DNA of 64,000 nt from Alteromonas sp. BMJM2 (GTDB taxonomy: Bacteria; Pseudomonadota; Gammaproteobacteria; Enterobacterales; Alteromonadaceae): positions 1 to 64,000 of the forward strand of contig NZ_JAPVOT010000002.1 in the NCBI RefSeq assembly GCF_027257845.1. Direction: 5' to 3'. Positions 1 to 13,156 of the stretch are shown here, in pieces. How positions within the stretch are numbered: position 1 is the stretch's first letter; the number at the start of each line of letters is the position of its first letter. The notes under the pieces are model-generated. The model was not told the DNA's origin and did not search any database. It saw only the letters and a program-made list of their open reading frames with translations. A program made the position numbers and the translations under genes.

Positions 1-1
1 C

Positions 2-442
2 CAGAAAGTATACCTGTCGCCGGTAATCGACCTGTTTAACCAAGAAGTGGTCAGCTATGAGGTGCGAACATCTGTCACGTTGCCCTTAGTCACTGACATG
101 CTTAAAACCGCAACAGCAAAGCTGCTGAAGCATGAGAGACCACTCATACACTCAGACCAAGGTTGGCAGTATCAAAATAAACAATACCAACAACACCTAA
201 GAGAACATGGGCTGCTCCAGAGTATGTCCAGAAAAGGGAACTGCTTAGACAATGCCGTTGCAGAGAACTTCTTCGGCATATTAAAGACTGAGATGTATCA
301 CAATGAAACGTTCAAAGACGCAAATGAACTCATTGAAAATATCAAAGAATACATCGACTATTACAACAACGAACGCATTAAGCTAAAACTAAAAGGCCTG
401 AGTCCGATACAATATCGAAATCAGGCCTTAGTTGCCGCTTAG
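2..442 (+). CDS. IS3-family transposase OrfB (integrase core), 5' end outside window
   Basis: This is the C-terminal part of a DDE transposase of an IS3-family insertion sequence. The frame is open from base 2, so the gene starts before the window. The second catalytic Asp lies in HSDQGWQY and the catalytic Glu in AENFFGILKTE, with 35 residues between them, which is the D-35-E spacing of the family. The C-terminus (YYNNERI followed by GLSPIQYR) is typical of IS3 OrfB. The stop codon lies about 5 bp before the likely right inverted repeat. The visible part is undamaged, but activity cannot be judged without the left end and OrfA. The exact subgroup (IS3 or IS150) is not resolved here. Confidence 0.93.
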   Translation, partial: QKVYLSPVIDLFNQEVVSYEVRTSVTLPLVTDMLKTATAKLLKHERPLIHSDQGWQYQNKQYQQHLREHGLLQSMSRKGNCLDNAVAENFFGILKTEMYHNETFKDANELIENIKEYIDYYNNERIKLKLKGLSPIQYRNQALVAA

Positions 443-446
443 AAAT

Positions 447-467
447 GAGTCCAACTTTATGGGGTCA
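447..467. repeat. Putative right terminal inverted repeat of the IS3-family element
   Basis: Directly after the transposase stop lies GAGTCCAACTTTATGGGGTCA. Its complement begins TGACCCCATAAAGTTGG, a common IS3-family tip that starts with TG. The element therefore probably ends at 467. The left repeat is outside the window, so a target duplication cannot be confirmed. Confidence 0.65.
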
Positions 468-567
468 CTTCATAATAATCGCCTTTTTTATTTTTTCACG
501 TCGCCTGCATCTGAATTGCTTTGTTTTAGCCGACGCTTTTGTTTTTTGGCTAGGCTAAGCTAGTAGC

Positions 568-4085
<3,518 letters not shown>

Positions 4086-4199
4086 AATAGAACTCTAAAG
4101 GGAATAAAAGCGATACATTGATAAACAATGCACCGCTCTATCGATAGCAATTAAAATAATGCTGTAGGCCTTAAATTGATGTTTTTACTTTCTGCAGTG

Positions 4200-5300
4200 C
4201 TACAAACGCATAGGCATAATGACATAAAGCGCAGCGCCATCAGCGTTATCTTCAATTAACGCACTCGCATTTGAATCAGACAGGCTAACCTTAACCATAT
4301 CCGAATTTAAAGAGTTCAATACATCAATGAGGTACGCAACGTTAAAGCCAATTTCAAGATCATCGCCTTCGTATTGAACGTCTACGTTTTCCTCAGCCTC
4401 TTCTTGCTCTGGATTGTTGGCCGTAATTTTAAGCTCGCCGGTAGCAAGATTTAAGCGAACGCCTCTGAATTTTTCATTCGATAAAATTGCTGCACGTGAA
4501 AAGGCTTCTTTTAGCACCGCTTTGCTAGCAATAATTTCTTTATCGCCATTTTGAGGAAGTACCCTACGATAATCAGGGAAACGCCCGTCTACTAATTTTG
4601 ACGTAAAGATAAAGTCATTTGAAAATATACGAAGATGGTTGGCACCAATCTGCACCTTCAACGATTTATCATCGTCAGAGATTAACCGAGAAATTTCTAA
4701 TACGCCCTTTCTAGGAATAATAACTTGGCGGGCCGGTAATGCAGTTTCATAGTTAAGGCGACAAAGCGCTAATCTGTGGCCATCTGTGGCCACTGTGCGA
4801 ATGACATTTTCCTCGGTCTCTAGCGACATTCCATTCAAATAATAGCGCACGTCTTGCTGCGCCATTGAAAAACTCGTTGAATCTATAAGACGTTTAAGGT
4901 CGCTACAAGATAGTTCAAATTCAACCTCACCTTCCCAATCTTCTAAATTTGGATAATCACTAGCAGATAGGGTTGATAAAGTATAACGGCCGCGTCCAGC
5001 TCGTATCAGAGCTTTACTGCCGTCGATAGAAAAATGAATATCCGTACCCTCAGAAATGCCGCGAATAATATCAAAGAGCTTCTTGGCGGGAACGGTAATT
5101 TCCCCTTCGGTAAATTCAGATTCAAGCTTAACACTTGAAATAAGCTCAACTTCTAAATCGGTACCGGTTAACCACAATGCGCCTTCGCTAACTTTAATCA
5201 GAACGTTAGATAAAATAGGCAACGTGTGTCTACGCTCAACAGCACCAGACACGAGTTGGAGGGGTTGTAAAAACTGTTCGCGGCTTATAGTAAATTTCAT
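4200..5300 (-). CDS. dnaN: DNA polymerase III beta sliding clamp
   Basis: The beta clamp is a ring-shaped homodimer that tethers DNA polymerase III and other DNA enzymes to the template. The 366-aa length equals the E. coli clamp. The N-terminal MKFTISREQFLQPLQLVSGA, the internal SDYPNLEDW region, RFPDYRRVLP and the C-terminal YVIMPMRL are hallmark family segments; the last forms part of the clamp-binding pocket. The gene starts 33 bp after dnaA and is followed by recF after 114 bp, so it is probably transcribed from dnaA promoters as well as internal ones. Confidence 0.98.
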   Translation of the reverse strand: MKFTISREQFLQPLQLVSGAVERRHTLPILSNVLIKVSEGALWLTGTDLEVELISSVKLESEFTEGEITVPAKKLFDIIRGISEGTDIHFSIDGSKALIRAGRGRYTLSTLSASDYPNLEDWEGEVEFELSCSDLKRLIDSTSFSMAQQDVRYYLNGMSLETEENVIRTVATDGHRLALCRLNYETALPARQVIIPRKGVLEISRLISDDDKSLKVQIGANHLRIFSNDFIFTSKLVDGRFPDYRRVLPQNGDKEIIASKAVLKEAFSRAAILSNEKFRGVRLNLATGELKITANNPEQEEAEENVDVQYEGDDLEIGFNVAYLIDVLNSLNSDMVKVSLSDSNASALIEDNADGAALYVIMPMRL

Positions 5301-5333
5301 CGCAGTGCTATCTCGCCTCTAAGGTCGTATTAT

Positions 5334-7103
5334 TTAGGAAGACAAAGTCCTAATGAGGTTTTTATAGTCTTCTTTTATATCATGACTTTCTTCTCTTAGC
5401 TGCTCTATTTTTCTACACGCATGGAGTACCGTAGTATGGTCCCTTCCACCAAACGCATTACCGAGTTCTGGTAAGCTGTGGTTGGTTAACTCTTTGGCCA
5501 GCGCCATTGCAACTTGACGAGGACGAGCAACACTTCTACTTCTTCGCTTAGATAAAATATCAGCTACCTTTATCTTATAATAATCTGCCACGGTTTTCTG
5601 AATATTATCAACAGTTACAAGCTTTTCTTGTAAAGCGAGGAGATCACGCAATGCCTCTCTAACAAAATCGATAGTAATGGGGCGACCAGTAAAATTAGCA
5701 TTGGCAATAACCCGATTTAATGCCCCTTCTAATTCCCTAACATTGGAGCGCAATCGTTTCGCAATAAAGAATGCCACTTCATTAGGAAGGTGGATGCGAT
5801 TCTCAGCAGCTTTACGCATTAAGATCGCAACCCGTGTTTCAAGTTCTGGCGGTTCGATCGCAATGGTCAATCCCCATCCAAACCGGGACTTTAAGCGATC
5901 CTCAACGCCATCAATCTCTTTTGGATAACGATCCGATGTCAAAATGATCTGCTGATTACCTTCCAACAACGCATTGAAGGTATGAAAGAACTCTTCTTGC
6001 GATCGCTCTTTATTGGCAAAAAATTGAATATCATCAATAAGCAGAGCATCAACAGAGCGGTAGAAACGCTTAAAATCTTCGATAGCGTTATTCTGCAATG
6101 CTTTCACCATGTCTTGCACGAAACGTTCGGAGTGCATGTACACAATCTTTGCATCACCATTATTTGCAACAATACCATTACCTACTGCATGCAATAAGTG
6201 AGTTTTACCTAAGCCGGTGCCACCATATATAAACAGTGGGTTATATGAACCACCAGGATTATTAGCAACTTGCGTAGCGGCCGCACGAGCAAGTTGGTTT
6301 GATTTACCCTCTACAAAATTATCAAATTGATAGGTAGGGTTGATATTGCTCTTATGCTTCATTGCCTCGGGAATAGGTACTACCCTGGGCGAGGGCTGAG
6401 AACGAGGCGCAGACGCTTGATTAGCTGCTCTGTTTTGCTCATGGTAACTACGGCTGCTGTTTGCATTTATACTGCTGTTCCTATCCCCTGAACTGCTACC
6501 TCCAGAGCTTCTATCACCAAAGCTTTTATCACCAAAGTTTTTATCACCAGCCTTATTATCGCCAAAATCATTGCCACTAGAGAAACCACTATTATTCTGC
6601 TGGGAATGATGTTGGTTCGTATTACTGTGATTATAAGAGTTATGACTAGACGGACTCTGATTCGCTGACGATTGCTGCGATTGCGACGCAGACTGAGAAT
6701 GCCCTTGTTGTATAGAACCTGATTGATAAGAACCAGATTGATTAGAACCAGCATGAGATTGCGCGCTGTGCTGATAAGCGTTCTGACGTGGTGCAGACTG
6801 TGACATCCCTGATGAAGAAGCTTGTGAGGGTGCTGAATTCTGTTGCGACGAGTTATTGACTCGTTGTCGGTTCATTACTTCAAGATGCAATTGTGGCGCA
6901 CTTTCACCTGCAAACTCACGGAGAAGACCCGTAATATTATCTAAATATTTATCTCTCACCCAATCTAAAACAAAGCGGTTAGGCGCAAAAAGAGCTACAT
7001 ATCCCTCTTGTTCTTCACAAACAAGCGGTCTAATCCACATACTGAATTGTTGCGTCGGTAATTCTTGACGCAGGCGTTCAAGACATTGATTCCATAAGGA
7101 CAT
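5334..7103 (-). CDS. dnaA: Chromosomal replication initiator DnaA with an extended low-complexity linker
   Basis: DnaA binds DnaA boxes in oriC, melts the origin and recruits the DnaB helicase. Domain I (residues 1-80, [20 protein letters not shown]) carries the DnaB-contact surface. The AAA+ core has Walker A GGTGLGKT at 294-301 and Walker [10 protein letters not shown]. Domain IV has the DnaA signature [15 protein letters not shown] for box recognition. The protein is 589 aa against 467 in E. coli. The excess lies in the domain II linker (about 81-240), which is almost purely Ser, Gln, Asn, Gly and His, with short FGD-type repeats near 180-198. The linker is in frame and looks functional. 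The upstream region contains DnaA boxes, suggesting autoregulation. Confidence 0.98.
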   Translation of the reverse strand: MSLWNQCLERLRQELPTQQFSMWIRPLVCEEQEGYVALFAPNRFVLDWVRDKYLDNITGLLREFAGESAPQLHLEVMNRQRVNNSSQQNSAPSQASSSGMSQSAPRQNAYQHSAQSHAGSNQSGSYQSGSIQQGHSQSASQSQQSSANQSPSSHNSYNHSNTNQHHSQQNNSGFSSGNDFGDNKAGDKNFGDKSFGDRSSGGSSSGDRNSSINANSSRSYHEQNRAANQASAPRSQPSPRVVPIPEAMKHKSNINPTYQFDNFVEGKSNQLARAAATQVANNPGGSYNPLFIYGGTGLGKTHLLHAVGNGIVANNGDAKIVYMHSERFVQDMVKALQNNAIEDFKRFYRSVDALLIDDIQFFANKERSQEEFFHTFNALLEGNQQIILTSDRYPKEIDGVEDRLKSRFGWGLTIAIEPPELETRVAILMRKAAENRIHLPNEVAFFIAKRLRSNVRELEGALNRVIANANFTGRPITIDFVREALRDLLALQEKLVTVDNIQKTVADYYKIKVADILSKRRSRSVARPRQVAMALAKELTNHSLPELGNAFGGRDHTTVLHACRKIEQLREESHDIKEDYKNLIRTLSS

Positions 7104-7692
7104 GGTACGTTGTTAGCTCCCGTTGCTCGCGAAAAACCAAATAGAGTAGTGTCGACATCGCGTAAGAGGAAGCCGTGAACGTTCTTAGAAGGTATGTTGA
7201 ATAATCGCGAGAAAGTAAATTATCGTTCTAGTCTGTGGATTATCTTATTTTATCAACAAAAAGTAAATCCCGATCTCAGCAGATCGCTACGATCAAACTG
7301 ATAACTCATTGTAAATTATTACCTTTTCTTTTAGATCAAAACGAACTTACTTTAGACTTTCTTACACCTAAAAATAAGGTAAAAGCCCTTGATCTGATCC
7401 CCATATTTATGATTGTGCACACCCTATTGTGGATAACCTTTGCTAAAAAATTAGGTTATTCACAGCCTTAATGGAGTTTAATAACTCATTTCAATAAAAA
7501 ATAATAAAATTTGTTCAATTATTCTCCCCAAAAGCTACATTATGCATTGACACAAGGCCCCGAGATCTCTAGAATTCAGCGTCCTTTTTCGATGGGCTTT
7601 TCTGGTGAGAACTCCACATTGTTTTAATAATGAAATAATGTGTTACCAAAAAACGCCTATGTTTGTAACTAAATATAAGTGAGACTTTGGTC
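7104..7692. promoter_or_regulatory. dnaA/rpmH divergent intergenic region with DnaA boxes
   Basis: This 589-bp gap holds the promoters for dnaA (leftward) and rpmH (rightward). Three DnaA-box-like 9-mers are visible: 7428-7436 is a perfect TTATCCACA on the minus strand, 7234-7242 (TAATCCACA on the minus strand) and 7456-7464 (TTATTCACA) each have one mismatch. Several GATC sites cluster at about 7265-7400, and an AT-rich run lies at 7480-7520. The simplest reading is DnaA autoregulation. A secondary or ancestral origin role cannot be excluded, but the far denser signal at 14124-14546 marks the main origin. No ORF here has support. Confidence 0.7.
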
Positions 7693-7827
7693 ATGAAAAG
7701 AACATTTCAACCGAGCAATCTTAAGCGCAAGCGTTCTCACGGTTTTCGTGCTCGTATGGCGACTAAAAATGGTCGTAAAGTACTAGCAGCTCGCCGTGCA
7801 AAAGGCCGCGCTCGTCTTTCAGCTTAA
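7693..7827 (+). CDS. rpmH: 50S ribosomal protein L34
   Basis: L34 is a small basic protein of the large ribosomal subunit. The 44-residue product starts [20 protein letters not shown] and ends GRARLSA, which is the family's near-invariant sequence. It opens the rpmH-rnpA-yidD-yidC cluster and lies 17 bp before rnpA, divergent from dnaA, as in most proteobacteria. The start is the only ATG in the right place. Confidence 0.99.
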   Translation: MKRTFQPSNLKRKRSHGFRARMATKNGRKVLAARRAKGRARLSA

Positions 7828-7844
7828 TTAGAAAGACGCCAAAA

Positions 7845-8204
7845 GTGGGCGAAAATAATTTTTCAAGGGAGTTGCGTCTGTTGACTCCCTCCCACTTTAC
7901 TTATGTGTTTGATAACGCAACCCCAGCTGTATCTCCCTCTTTTACTATTCTAGCTAGAAAAAACTCTCATAATAATTCGCGACTCGGTATTACTATTGCG
8001 AAGAAACGCGTCCGAAAAGCCCATGATAGAAATAGGCTCAAACGACTTGTACGTGAAAGTTTTAGACACAAACAACATCACTTACCAAATGTAGATATTA
8101 TTGTTATAGGTAAGTCAGGTGCCGATAATCTTAGCAATCAAGAAGTTTTTGCAACTTTAGAAAAGCTATGGAAAAAATTAAACAAGCGTTGCGGAAACTC
8201 TTAA
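7845..8204 (+). CDS. rnpA: Ribonuclease P protein component
   Basis: RnpA is the protein cofactor of RNase P, which matures the 5' ends of tRNAs. The 119-aa product has the N-terminal [18 protein letters not shown] and the RNR signature ([22 protein letters not shown]) that contacts pre-tRNA and the catalytic RNA. The start is a GTG 17 bp after rpmH, as is usual for this gene. Its 3' end overlaps yidD by 37 bp, implying coupled translation. Confidence 0.96.
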   Translation: MGENNFSRELRLLTPSHFTYVFDNATPAVSPSFTILARKNSHNNSRLGITIAKKRVRKAHDRNRLKRLVRESFRHKQHHLPNVDIIVIGKSGADNLSNQEVFATLEKLWKKLNKRCGNS

Positions 8205-8437
8205 TTGTAGCTCCCTTAGCATTGATAAAATTTTATCAATGGTTTATTTCGCCTGTTTTAGGCCAACGATGTCGTTTCCATCCGTCCTGTTCTTGGTATG
8301 CTATAGACGCACTAAAAACACACGGATTAGTAAAAGGCGGTTGGTTATCGTTTAAACGCATATTAAAATGTCAGCCTTTGCATGCCGGGGGATACGATCC
8401 GGTACCAGAAAAACAACAAGATAAACACTCAAAATAA
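8168..8437 (+). CDS. yidD: Membrane protein insertion efficiency factor YidD
   Basis: YidD is a small membrane-associated protein that assists insertion of inner-membrane proteins alongside YidC. The 89-aa product has the family core [20 protein letters not shown], the Cys-containing [15 protein letters not shown] and the closing HAGGYDPVP. It overlaps the end of rnpA by 37 bp and is followed by yidC after 10 bp. The C-terminal KQQDKHSK tail is lineage-specific. Confidence 0.96.
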   Translation: MEKIKQALRKLLIVAPLALIKFYQWFISPVLGQRCRFHPSCSWYAIDALKTHGLVKGGWLSFKRILKCQPLHAGGYDPVPEKQQDKHSK

Positions 8438-8447
8438 AGAGACCTAT

Positions 8448-10106
8448 ATGGAATCGCAACGCAGTTTTCTGATAATTGGCCTAGCGCTAGTTACCTTTTT
8501 GCTATGGCAAGCTTGGCAAAAAGATTATGGGCCACAGCCTATAAATCCTGTTCAACAAGAACAGACGCAACAAGCAAATCAAGGTGTACCTTCTTTTGAC
8601 GAAGCACAAAGCGAAGATGTTCCTACTAGCGATAGTGTACCTGCTGCACAAACCATAGCTCAGACGCAAAACACAAATCGCATTATCGAGGTAAAAACCG
8701 ACACGCTAGATGTGCGTATCGATTTATTAGGCGGCGATGTTATCTCTGCAAATCTAATAAAATTCCCTGTAACTCAAGGTTCTGATGAGCCTTACAGTTT
8801 ATTGCGTTCGGGCATGGGATTGTACGTTGCGCAAAGTGGATTAATTGGTAAACAAGGCCCAGATGCTAGCGCAACTGGCAGACCCGTTTATACCGCACAA
8901 CAATCGGCTTATCAGCTTAGTGGCGATACCTTAGTCGTGCCATTAACATGGAAGAATAGTCAGGGTCTTTCAATTACTAAAACCTTTACGTTTACCCAAG
9001 GTCGCTACGATGTGAACGTAAGTTATGATGTACAAAACGCAACGAGCACCGCTGCAAACGTTCAGCCATATGCCCAGCTAAAGCAGGTTATGGACTTTGA
9101 AGACGACGGTAACATGTTTATGCCAACCTATCGCGGTGCGGCATTCTCTACAGAAGATGATAGATACGATAAGTATTCTTTTGATGAAATAGAAGACGAA
9201 AACCTTCGCAAAACCACTAAAGCTGGTTGGGTGGGAATGCTAGAGCACTACTTCGTGTCTGCATGGGTTCCTTCTCAAGAACAAACCAACACCCTTTATT
9301 CTCGCAATATTAATAATCAGTTTGCAGTTATTGGTGTGCTTTCACCTGCCGAGACCATCAACGCCGGTGAGTCTAAAACAATTGCCTCAACGCTCTATAT
9401 GGGTCCTAAAGACCAAGATAGCCTTGCAAAAATAGCGCGAGGTCTAGACCTAACTGTTGATTACGGCATTCTATTTTGGATTTCTCAGCCGTTGTTTTCA
9501 CTGCTTACTTTCTTACATAGCCTTGTGAATAACTGGGGTGTTGCAATTATCCTTATCACTATTGTGGTTAAAGGCGCTATGTATTGGCTAACCAAAAAGC
9601 AATACGAGTCTATGGCCCGTATGCGTAACTTAGCCCCTAAGATGCAGCAGCTTAAAGACCGCTTTGGCGACGATAGACAAAAAATGTCTCAAGCAATGAT
9701 GGAGTTGTACCGCAAAGAAAAAGTAAACCCTATGGGTGGCTGCCTACCTTTGCTTTTACAAATGCCTATTTTCCTAGCCCTGTATTGGGTATTAATGGAA
9801 AGTGTTGAACTTCGCCATGCCGACTTTGTGCTATGGATAACCGATTTATCAACTAAAGACCCCTACTTTGTGTTGCCAGTATTAACTGGTGCAAGTATGT
9901 ATTTACTACAAAAATTGCAACCCACTACCATTACCGACCCTATGCAGCAAAAAATAATGCAGTGGATGCCGGTGATGATGAGTGTGTTCTTCTTATGGTT
10001 CCCTGCAGGTCTGGTACTATACTGGTTAGTGAGTAATGTCATCACACTGGTTCAAGCCAAAATGATCTATGCTTCCATGGAGAAGCGGGGCATAAGCAAT
10101 AAATAA
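8448..10106 (+). CDS. yidC: Membrane protein insertase YidC
   Basis: YidC inserts and folds inner-membrane proteins alone or with SecYEG. The start is placed at the ATG of MESQRSFLIIGLALVTFLLW, giving 552 aa, which fits Gram-negative YidC. An upstream extension would overlap yidD and lacks family similarity. After the first TM segment (about 6-20) comes the large periplasmic P1 domain, then the conserved C-terminal 60-kDa insertase domain. Its TM segments include GVAIILITIVVKGAMYW, MPIFLALYWVLMESVEL and WFPAGLVLYWLVSNVITL. A basic tail ends the protein. A terminator follows at 10127-10151. Confidence 0.97.
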   Translation: MESQRSFLIIGLALVTFLLWQAWQKDYGPQPINPVQQEQTQQANQGVPSFDEAQSEDVPTSDSVPAAQTIAQTQNTNRIIEVKTDTLDVRIDLLGGDVISANLIKFPVTQGSDEPYSLLRSGMGLYVAQSGLIGKQGPDASATGRPVYTAQQSAYQLSGDTLVVPLTWKNSQGLSITKTFTFTQGRYDVNVSYDVQNATSTAANVQPYAQLKQVMDFEDDGNMFMPTYRGAAFSTEDDRYDKYSFDEIEDENLRKTTKAGWVGMLEHYFVSAWVPSQEQTNTLYSRNINNQFAVIGVLSPAETINAGESKTIASTLYMGPKDQDSLAKIARGLDLTVDYGILFWISQPLFSLLTFLHSLVNNWGVAIILITIVVKGAMYWLTKKQYESMARMRNLAPKMQQLKDRFGDDRQKMSQAMMELYRKEKVNPMGGCLPLLLQMPIFLALYWVLMESVELRHADFVLWITDLSTKDPYFVLPVLTGASMYLLQKLQPTTITDPMQQKIMQWMPVMMSVFFLWFPAGLVLYWLVSNVITLVQAKMIYASMEKRGISNK

Positions 10107-10126
10107 CATATTGTTTGTTTAATTAC

Positions 10127-10151
10127 ACAGCCCGCCTACGCGGGCTGTTTT
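10127..10151 (+). terminator. Rho-independent terminator after yidC
   Basis: A perfect 9-bp stem (ACAGCCCGC / GCGGGCTGT) with a four-base loop CTAC is followed by a short T run. It lies 20 bp after the yidC stop and ends the rpmH-yidC transcript. Confidence 0.88.
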
Positions 10152-10170
10152 GTCTAACGAGGAATTTACT

Positions 10171-10653
10171 GTGCCATCATTCGATATTGTTTCAGAAATA
10201 AATATGGAAGAAGTGCGAAACGCTACGGAAAACGCCAGCAGAGAGCTTTCTACGCGTTTCGATTTTCGCGGAATTGAAGCTAGCTTTGATTACAAAGAAA
10301 AAACCGTTGTTATGAAAGCAGAGGCTGAATTTCAACTTCAGCAAATGGAAAGCATGTTTAGAACGGCTTGTTCAAAACGAAATGTGGATACGTCTTCTAT
10401 AGACGTAAAACCGTTTGATGCCCATGGCAAAACCTATCGCCAAACTATTGCGTTTAAAGAAGGTATTGAGCAGCCTATGGCGAAGAAAATCGTTAAGCTG
10501 ATTAAAGATGCCAAAATGAAAGTTCAAACTGCGATTCAGGGTGAAGAGCTGCGCGTGACGGGTAAAAAACGTGACGACCTTCAACAAGTAATGGCATTGG
10601 TTAAATCATCTGACCTAGGTCAACCGTTTCAATTTAAGAATTTTCGCGATTAA
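10171..10653 (+). CDS. yajQ: YajQ-family nucleotide-binding protein
   Basis: YajQ proteins are small two-domain proteins reported to bind nucleotides including cyclic-di-GMP in some species; the role here is unknown. The 160-aa product begins [18 protein letters not shown] and includes STRFDFRG and the late [11 protein letters not shown], all family hallmarks. I place the start at a GTG preceded by GAGGAA about 7 bp upstream, since MPSFDIVSE is the universal N-terminus. The upstream TTG at 10150 sits in the terminator. It ends 2 bp before mnmE, so the two are probably co-transcribed. Confidence 0.93.
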   Translation: MPSFDIVSEINMEEVRNATENASRELSTRFDFRGIEASFDYKEKTVVMKAEAEFQLQQMESMFRTACSKRNVDTSSIDVKPFDAHGKTYRQTIAFKEGIEQPMAKKIVKLIKDAKMKVQTAIQGEELRVTGKKRDDLQQVMALVKSSDLGQPFQFKNFRD

Positions 10654-10655
10654 TT

Positions 10656-12044
10656 ATGGATTCACTCACCTTCTCAACGGACACTATTACTGCTCAGGCA
10701 ACGGCTCCAGGACGAGGCGGTGTGGGAATTATTCGCGTGTCAGGCCCAAAGGCAAAGGAAGTCGCACAAGCGTTAGTGCCCTGTGAACTCACTCCTAGAC
10801 AAGCTGCCTATACTTCGTTTATTGATAGTAAAAAAACTGTCATAGACCAAGGCATCGCGCTTTTCTTTAAGGGCCCTAACTCATTTACTGGCGAAGATGT
10901 ACTTGAGCTTCAAGGGCACGGCGGTCAAGTTGTTATGGACATGCTTATCAACGCTGTACTCGCTACAGGCTGCGCTCGATTAGCCAATCCTGGCGAATTT
11001 AGCGAGCAAGCGTTTCTCAATGATAAGCTCGATTTAGCTCAGGCAGAGGCCATTGCTGACTTAATAGACGCAAGTTCACAACAAGCTGCTCGCAGTGCGT
11101 TACGCTCCCTTCAAGGTGAGTTTTCAACACAAATCCAAGCCTTATCCGACCAAATTATTCATCTTCGCATGTATGTTGAAGCAGCGATTGATTTTCCTGA
11201 AGAAGAAATAGACTTTCTTTCTGATGGCAAAGTGTCTGGGGACCTCTCAGCCATTGTTCAAAGCTTGGCTTCAGTGCGAGAGCAAGCAAAGCAAGGCTCT
11301 CTTTTACGCGAAGGTATGCAGGTGGTTATCGCCGGAAGACCCAATGCTGGGAAATCAAGCTTACTGAATGCACTGGCAGGTAGAGAAAGTGCCATAGTCA
11401 CAGATATAGCTGGCACAACAAGGGATGTATTAAAAGAGCATATTCATATTGATGGTATGCCCGTTCACATTATCGATACTGCGGGTCTACGAGAAAGCCC
11501 CGACAAAGTAGAGCAAATTGGTATTGAACGTGCCTGGCAAGCGATAAGCGATGCAGATCACGTTCTCTTTGTCGTAGATTCCACATCCACATCTATCATC
11601 GACCCGTTCGAGATTTGGCCGGAGTTTATGCAGCGTTTACCTCTTGGTATTCCGGTTACTGTAGTAAGAAATAAAGCCGATTTAAGCACTTTAGATGTAG
11701 GCCACAGTACCGTTGCCACTCAGCAAGGCGATATTTCTGTTATCAATTTGTCTGCTAAACAAGGAGACGGCGTTGATACGTTAAAGTCTCATTTAGCAAC
11801 CACCATGGGGTTTGACACGACGACAGAAGGTCAATTTATTGCTCGCCGTAGACACATTGACGCACTCGACCAAGCAAATAATCACGTGACAACGGGAGAG
11901 CAACAGCTGCATGATGCAATGGCGGGTGAACTTTTAGCCGAAGAATTGCGATTAGCCCATCAGGCACTTTGCGAAATCACGGGTGAATTTACCTCTGATG
12001 ATCTTCTTGGAAAGATATTTTCTTCTTTTTGTATTGGTAAATAG
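10656..12044 (+). CDS. mnmE: tRNA uridine-34 modification GTPase MnmE
   Basis: MnmE with MnmG installs the (carboxymethyl)aminomethyl group on wobble uridine 34 of several tRNAs. The 462-aa protein has the N-terminal folate-binding domain ([30 protein letters not shown]), a helical region split by the G domain, and G1 [10 protein letters not shown]3 DTAGLRE and G4 NKAD. The C-terminal CIGK carries the catalytic Cys. Its partner mnmG lies about 2.6 kb downstream across oriC. Confidence 0.98.
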   Translation: MDSLTFSTDTITAQATAPGRGGVGIIRVSGPKAKEVAQALVPCELTPRQAAYTSFIDSKKTVIDQGIALFFKGPNSFTGEDVLELQGHGGQVVMDMLINAVLATGCARLANPGEFSEQAFLNDKLDLAQAEAIADLIDASSQQAARSALRSLQGEFSTQIQALSDQIIHLRMYVEAAIDFPEEEIDFLSDGKVSGDLSAIVQSLASVREQAKQGSLLREGMQVVIAGRPNAGKSSLLNALAGRESAIVTDIAGTTRDVLKEHIHIDGMPVHIIDTAGLRESPDKVEQIGIERAWQAISDADHVLFVVDSTSTSIIDPFEIWPEFMQRLPLGIPVTVVRNKADLSTLDVGHSTVATQQGDISVINLSAKQGDGVDTLKSHLATTMGFDTTTEGQFIARRRHIDALDQANNHVTTGEQQLHDAMAGELLAEELRLAHQALCEITGEFTSDDLLGKIFSSFCIGK

Positions 12045-12047
12045 TTA

Positions 12048-12485
12048 ATGACTAAGCACTTTGAAATTATAGTTGGCACGATGTTAGGTGCTGCGGAATA
12101 CGTTGCAGACGCTCTTGCAGAAACGTTAAAGCAAAAGGGTTTTACCTACACTATTCACCTTGAGCCTAACCTTGACAATATATCTACATCGGCGCACTGG
12201 TTAGTGTGCACCTCTACCCACGGCGCTGGCGAACTGCCCGACAATATACAGCCGTTTTCAGCGCAGTTGAAAAATACTGATCTGTCCTCAGTCAGTGCCT
12301 ATATTGTGGGGTTAGGCGATACAAGCTATGACACATTCTGTTATGGCGCTAAAACCATGGAATCACTCATCACAGAGCGTGGCGGTACCCTTAATACTCC
12401 AGCACTTCATGTTGACGTGCTTGAGCATCCAATCCCAGAAGACATCGCCAGTGAATGGTTTGAAGGCGTACTAGAACCCGCATGA
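12048..12485 (+). CDS. mioC: Flavodoxin-like protein MioC
   Basis: MioC is an FMN-binding flavodoxin-like protein, in E. coli implicated in biotin synthase activity and encoded beside oriC. The 145-aa product has the FMN phosphate-loop region GTMLGAAEYVAD, the STHGAGELPDN loop and LGDTSYDTFCYGAK. It sits 3 bp after mnmE, overlaps dnaT by 4 bp (ATGA) and is transcribed toward oriC, the same orientation relative to oriC and mnmG as in E. coli. It does not itself abut oriC here because dnaT and dnaC lie between. Confidence 0.92.
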   Translation: MTKHFEIIVGTMLGAAEYVADALAETLKQKGFTYTIHLEPNLDNISTSAHWLVCTSTHGAGELPDNIQPFSAQLKNTDLSSVSAYIVGLGDTSYDTFCYGAKTMESLITERGGTLNTPALHVDVLEHPIPEDIASEWFEGVLEPA

Positions 12486-13150
12486 GTAAACCTCTTACCC
12501 AAGCTGAACTAACGGTTCTGCAGTCTCCCATTTCCAATGACTGTCGCGTGCTATACATGTTAGGACTTCGCACAAATGCCAACACCGCTACCACGTCTTC
12601 ATCGGCTATTGATTATAAATCATTGCTAGCACTACTTAACGGTGACAGCAAAGAGCCTCACTATTTACGAGGGAGACAAATCAATAGCCTGCTAAAACAG
12701 CTAGAGCAAGCTGGTCTTGTTACCCTTCCCCTTGATATCGACCTAGAACGCAGTATTAACGGTAAAACATTACTGTTACCTTTACTGAGTGAGCCTGTTT
12801 CCGATTTCGATGTGTTACACAAACAGCACAGCGCTATGACTCAAGACTGGAAGCCAAATAACGCTTTGTTTAAAGAAATGGCAAACTTACTTGGCATTAT
12901 TGACAAAACCTTTGACGATAACGATATTGGCGAATTCGTAGCATACTGGTTGGGACGGCCTAGCTCCATATTTAGTGAGTTTCAGTGGACGCAAAAATTT
13001 GCTAACAATATCAAACGTAAGAGGCTTGCTTCAGGCTATTCCGCTACGAAAGTTGTAGGAAGTCAGCAAGTGAAAGTTGCAGCAGGCATAGAAGCGGATG
13101 ATAATGCTAAGAAGTTGGTCGCCAAGTACGCCTCATCAAAAAAGAGTTAA
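12482..13150 (+). CDS. dnaT: DnaT-like primosomal protein
   Basis: DnaT acts with PriA, PriB and DnaC to reload the replicative helicase. The C-terminal part of this 222-aa protein (about 120-185, MTQDWKPNNALFKEMANLLG then IGEFVAYWLG and FQWTQKFANNIKR) follows the E. coli DnaT single-strand-binding domain in order. The matching E. coli segments are DWQP, AAFIAYW and WQQKLARSL. The N-terminal half is a divergent winged-helix-like segment with LRGRQINSLLKQLEQAGLV. The gene overlaps mioC by 4 bp and precedes dnaC by 6 bp, so mnmE-mioC-dnaT-dnaC probably form one transcript running at oriC. The call rests on remembered family motifs and on the dnaC neighbour. Confidence 0.85.
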   Translation: MSKPLTQAELTVLQSPISNDCRVLYMLGLRTNANTATTSSSAIDYKSLLALLNGDSKEPHYLRGRQINSLLKQLEQAGLVTLPLDIDLERSINGKTLLLPLLSEPVSDFDVLHKQHSAMTQDWKPNNALFKEMANLLGIIDKTFDDNDIGEFVAYWLGRPSSIFSEFQWTQKFANNIKRKRLASGYSATKVVGSQQVKVAAGIEADDNAKKLVAKYASSKKS

Positions 13151-13156
13151 TTCAAT

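Noticed and set aside
6467-6754. 95-aa alternative frame inside dnaA
   Set aside because: It is an open shadow frame of the repetitive Ser/Gln/Asn linker and has no support as a gene.
7104-7692. This region as the main replication origin
   Set aside because: It has fewer DnaA boxes and GATC sites than 14124-14546, which matches the E. coli origin layout.
10150-10170. TTG start of yajQ
   Set aside because: The TTG lies in the terminator stem tail, while the GTG at 10171 gives the conserved MPSFDIVSE start with a good ribosome-binding site.
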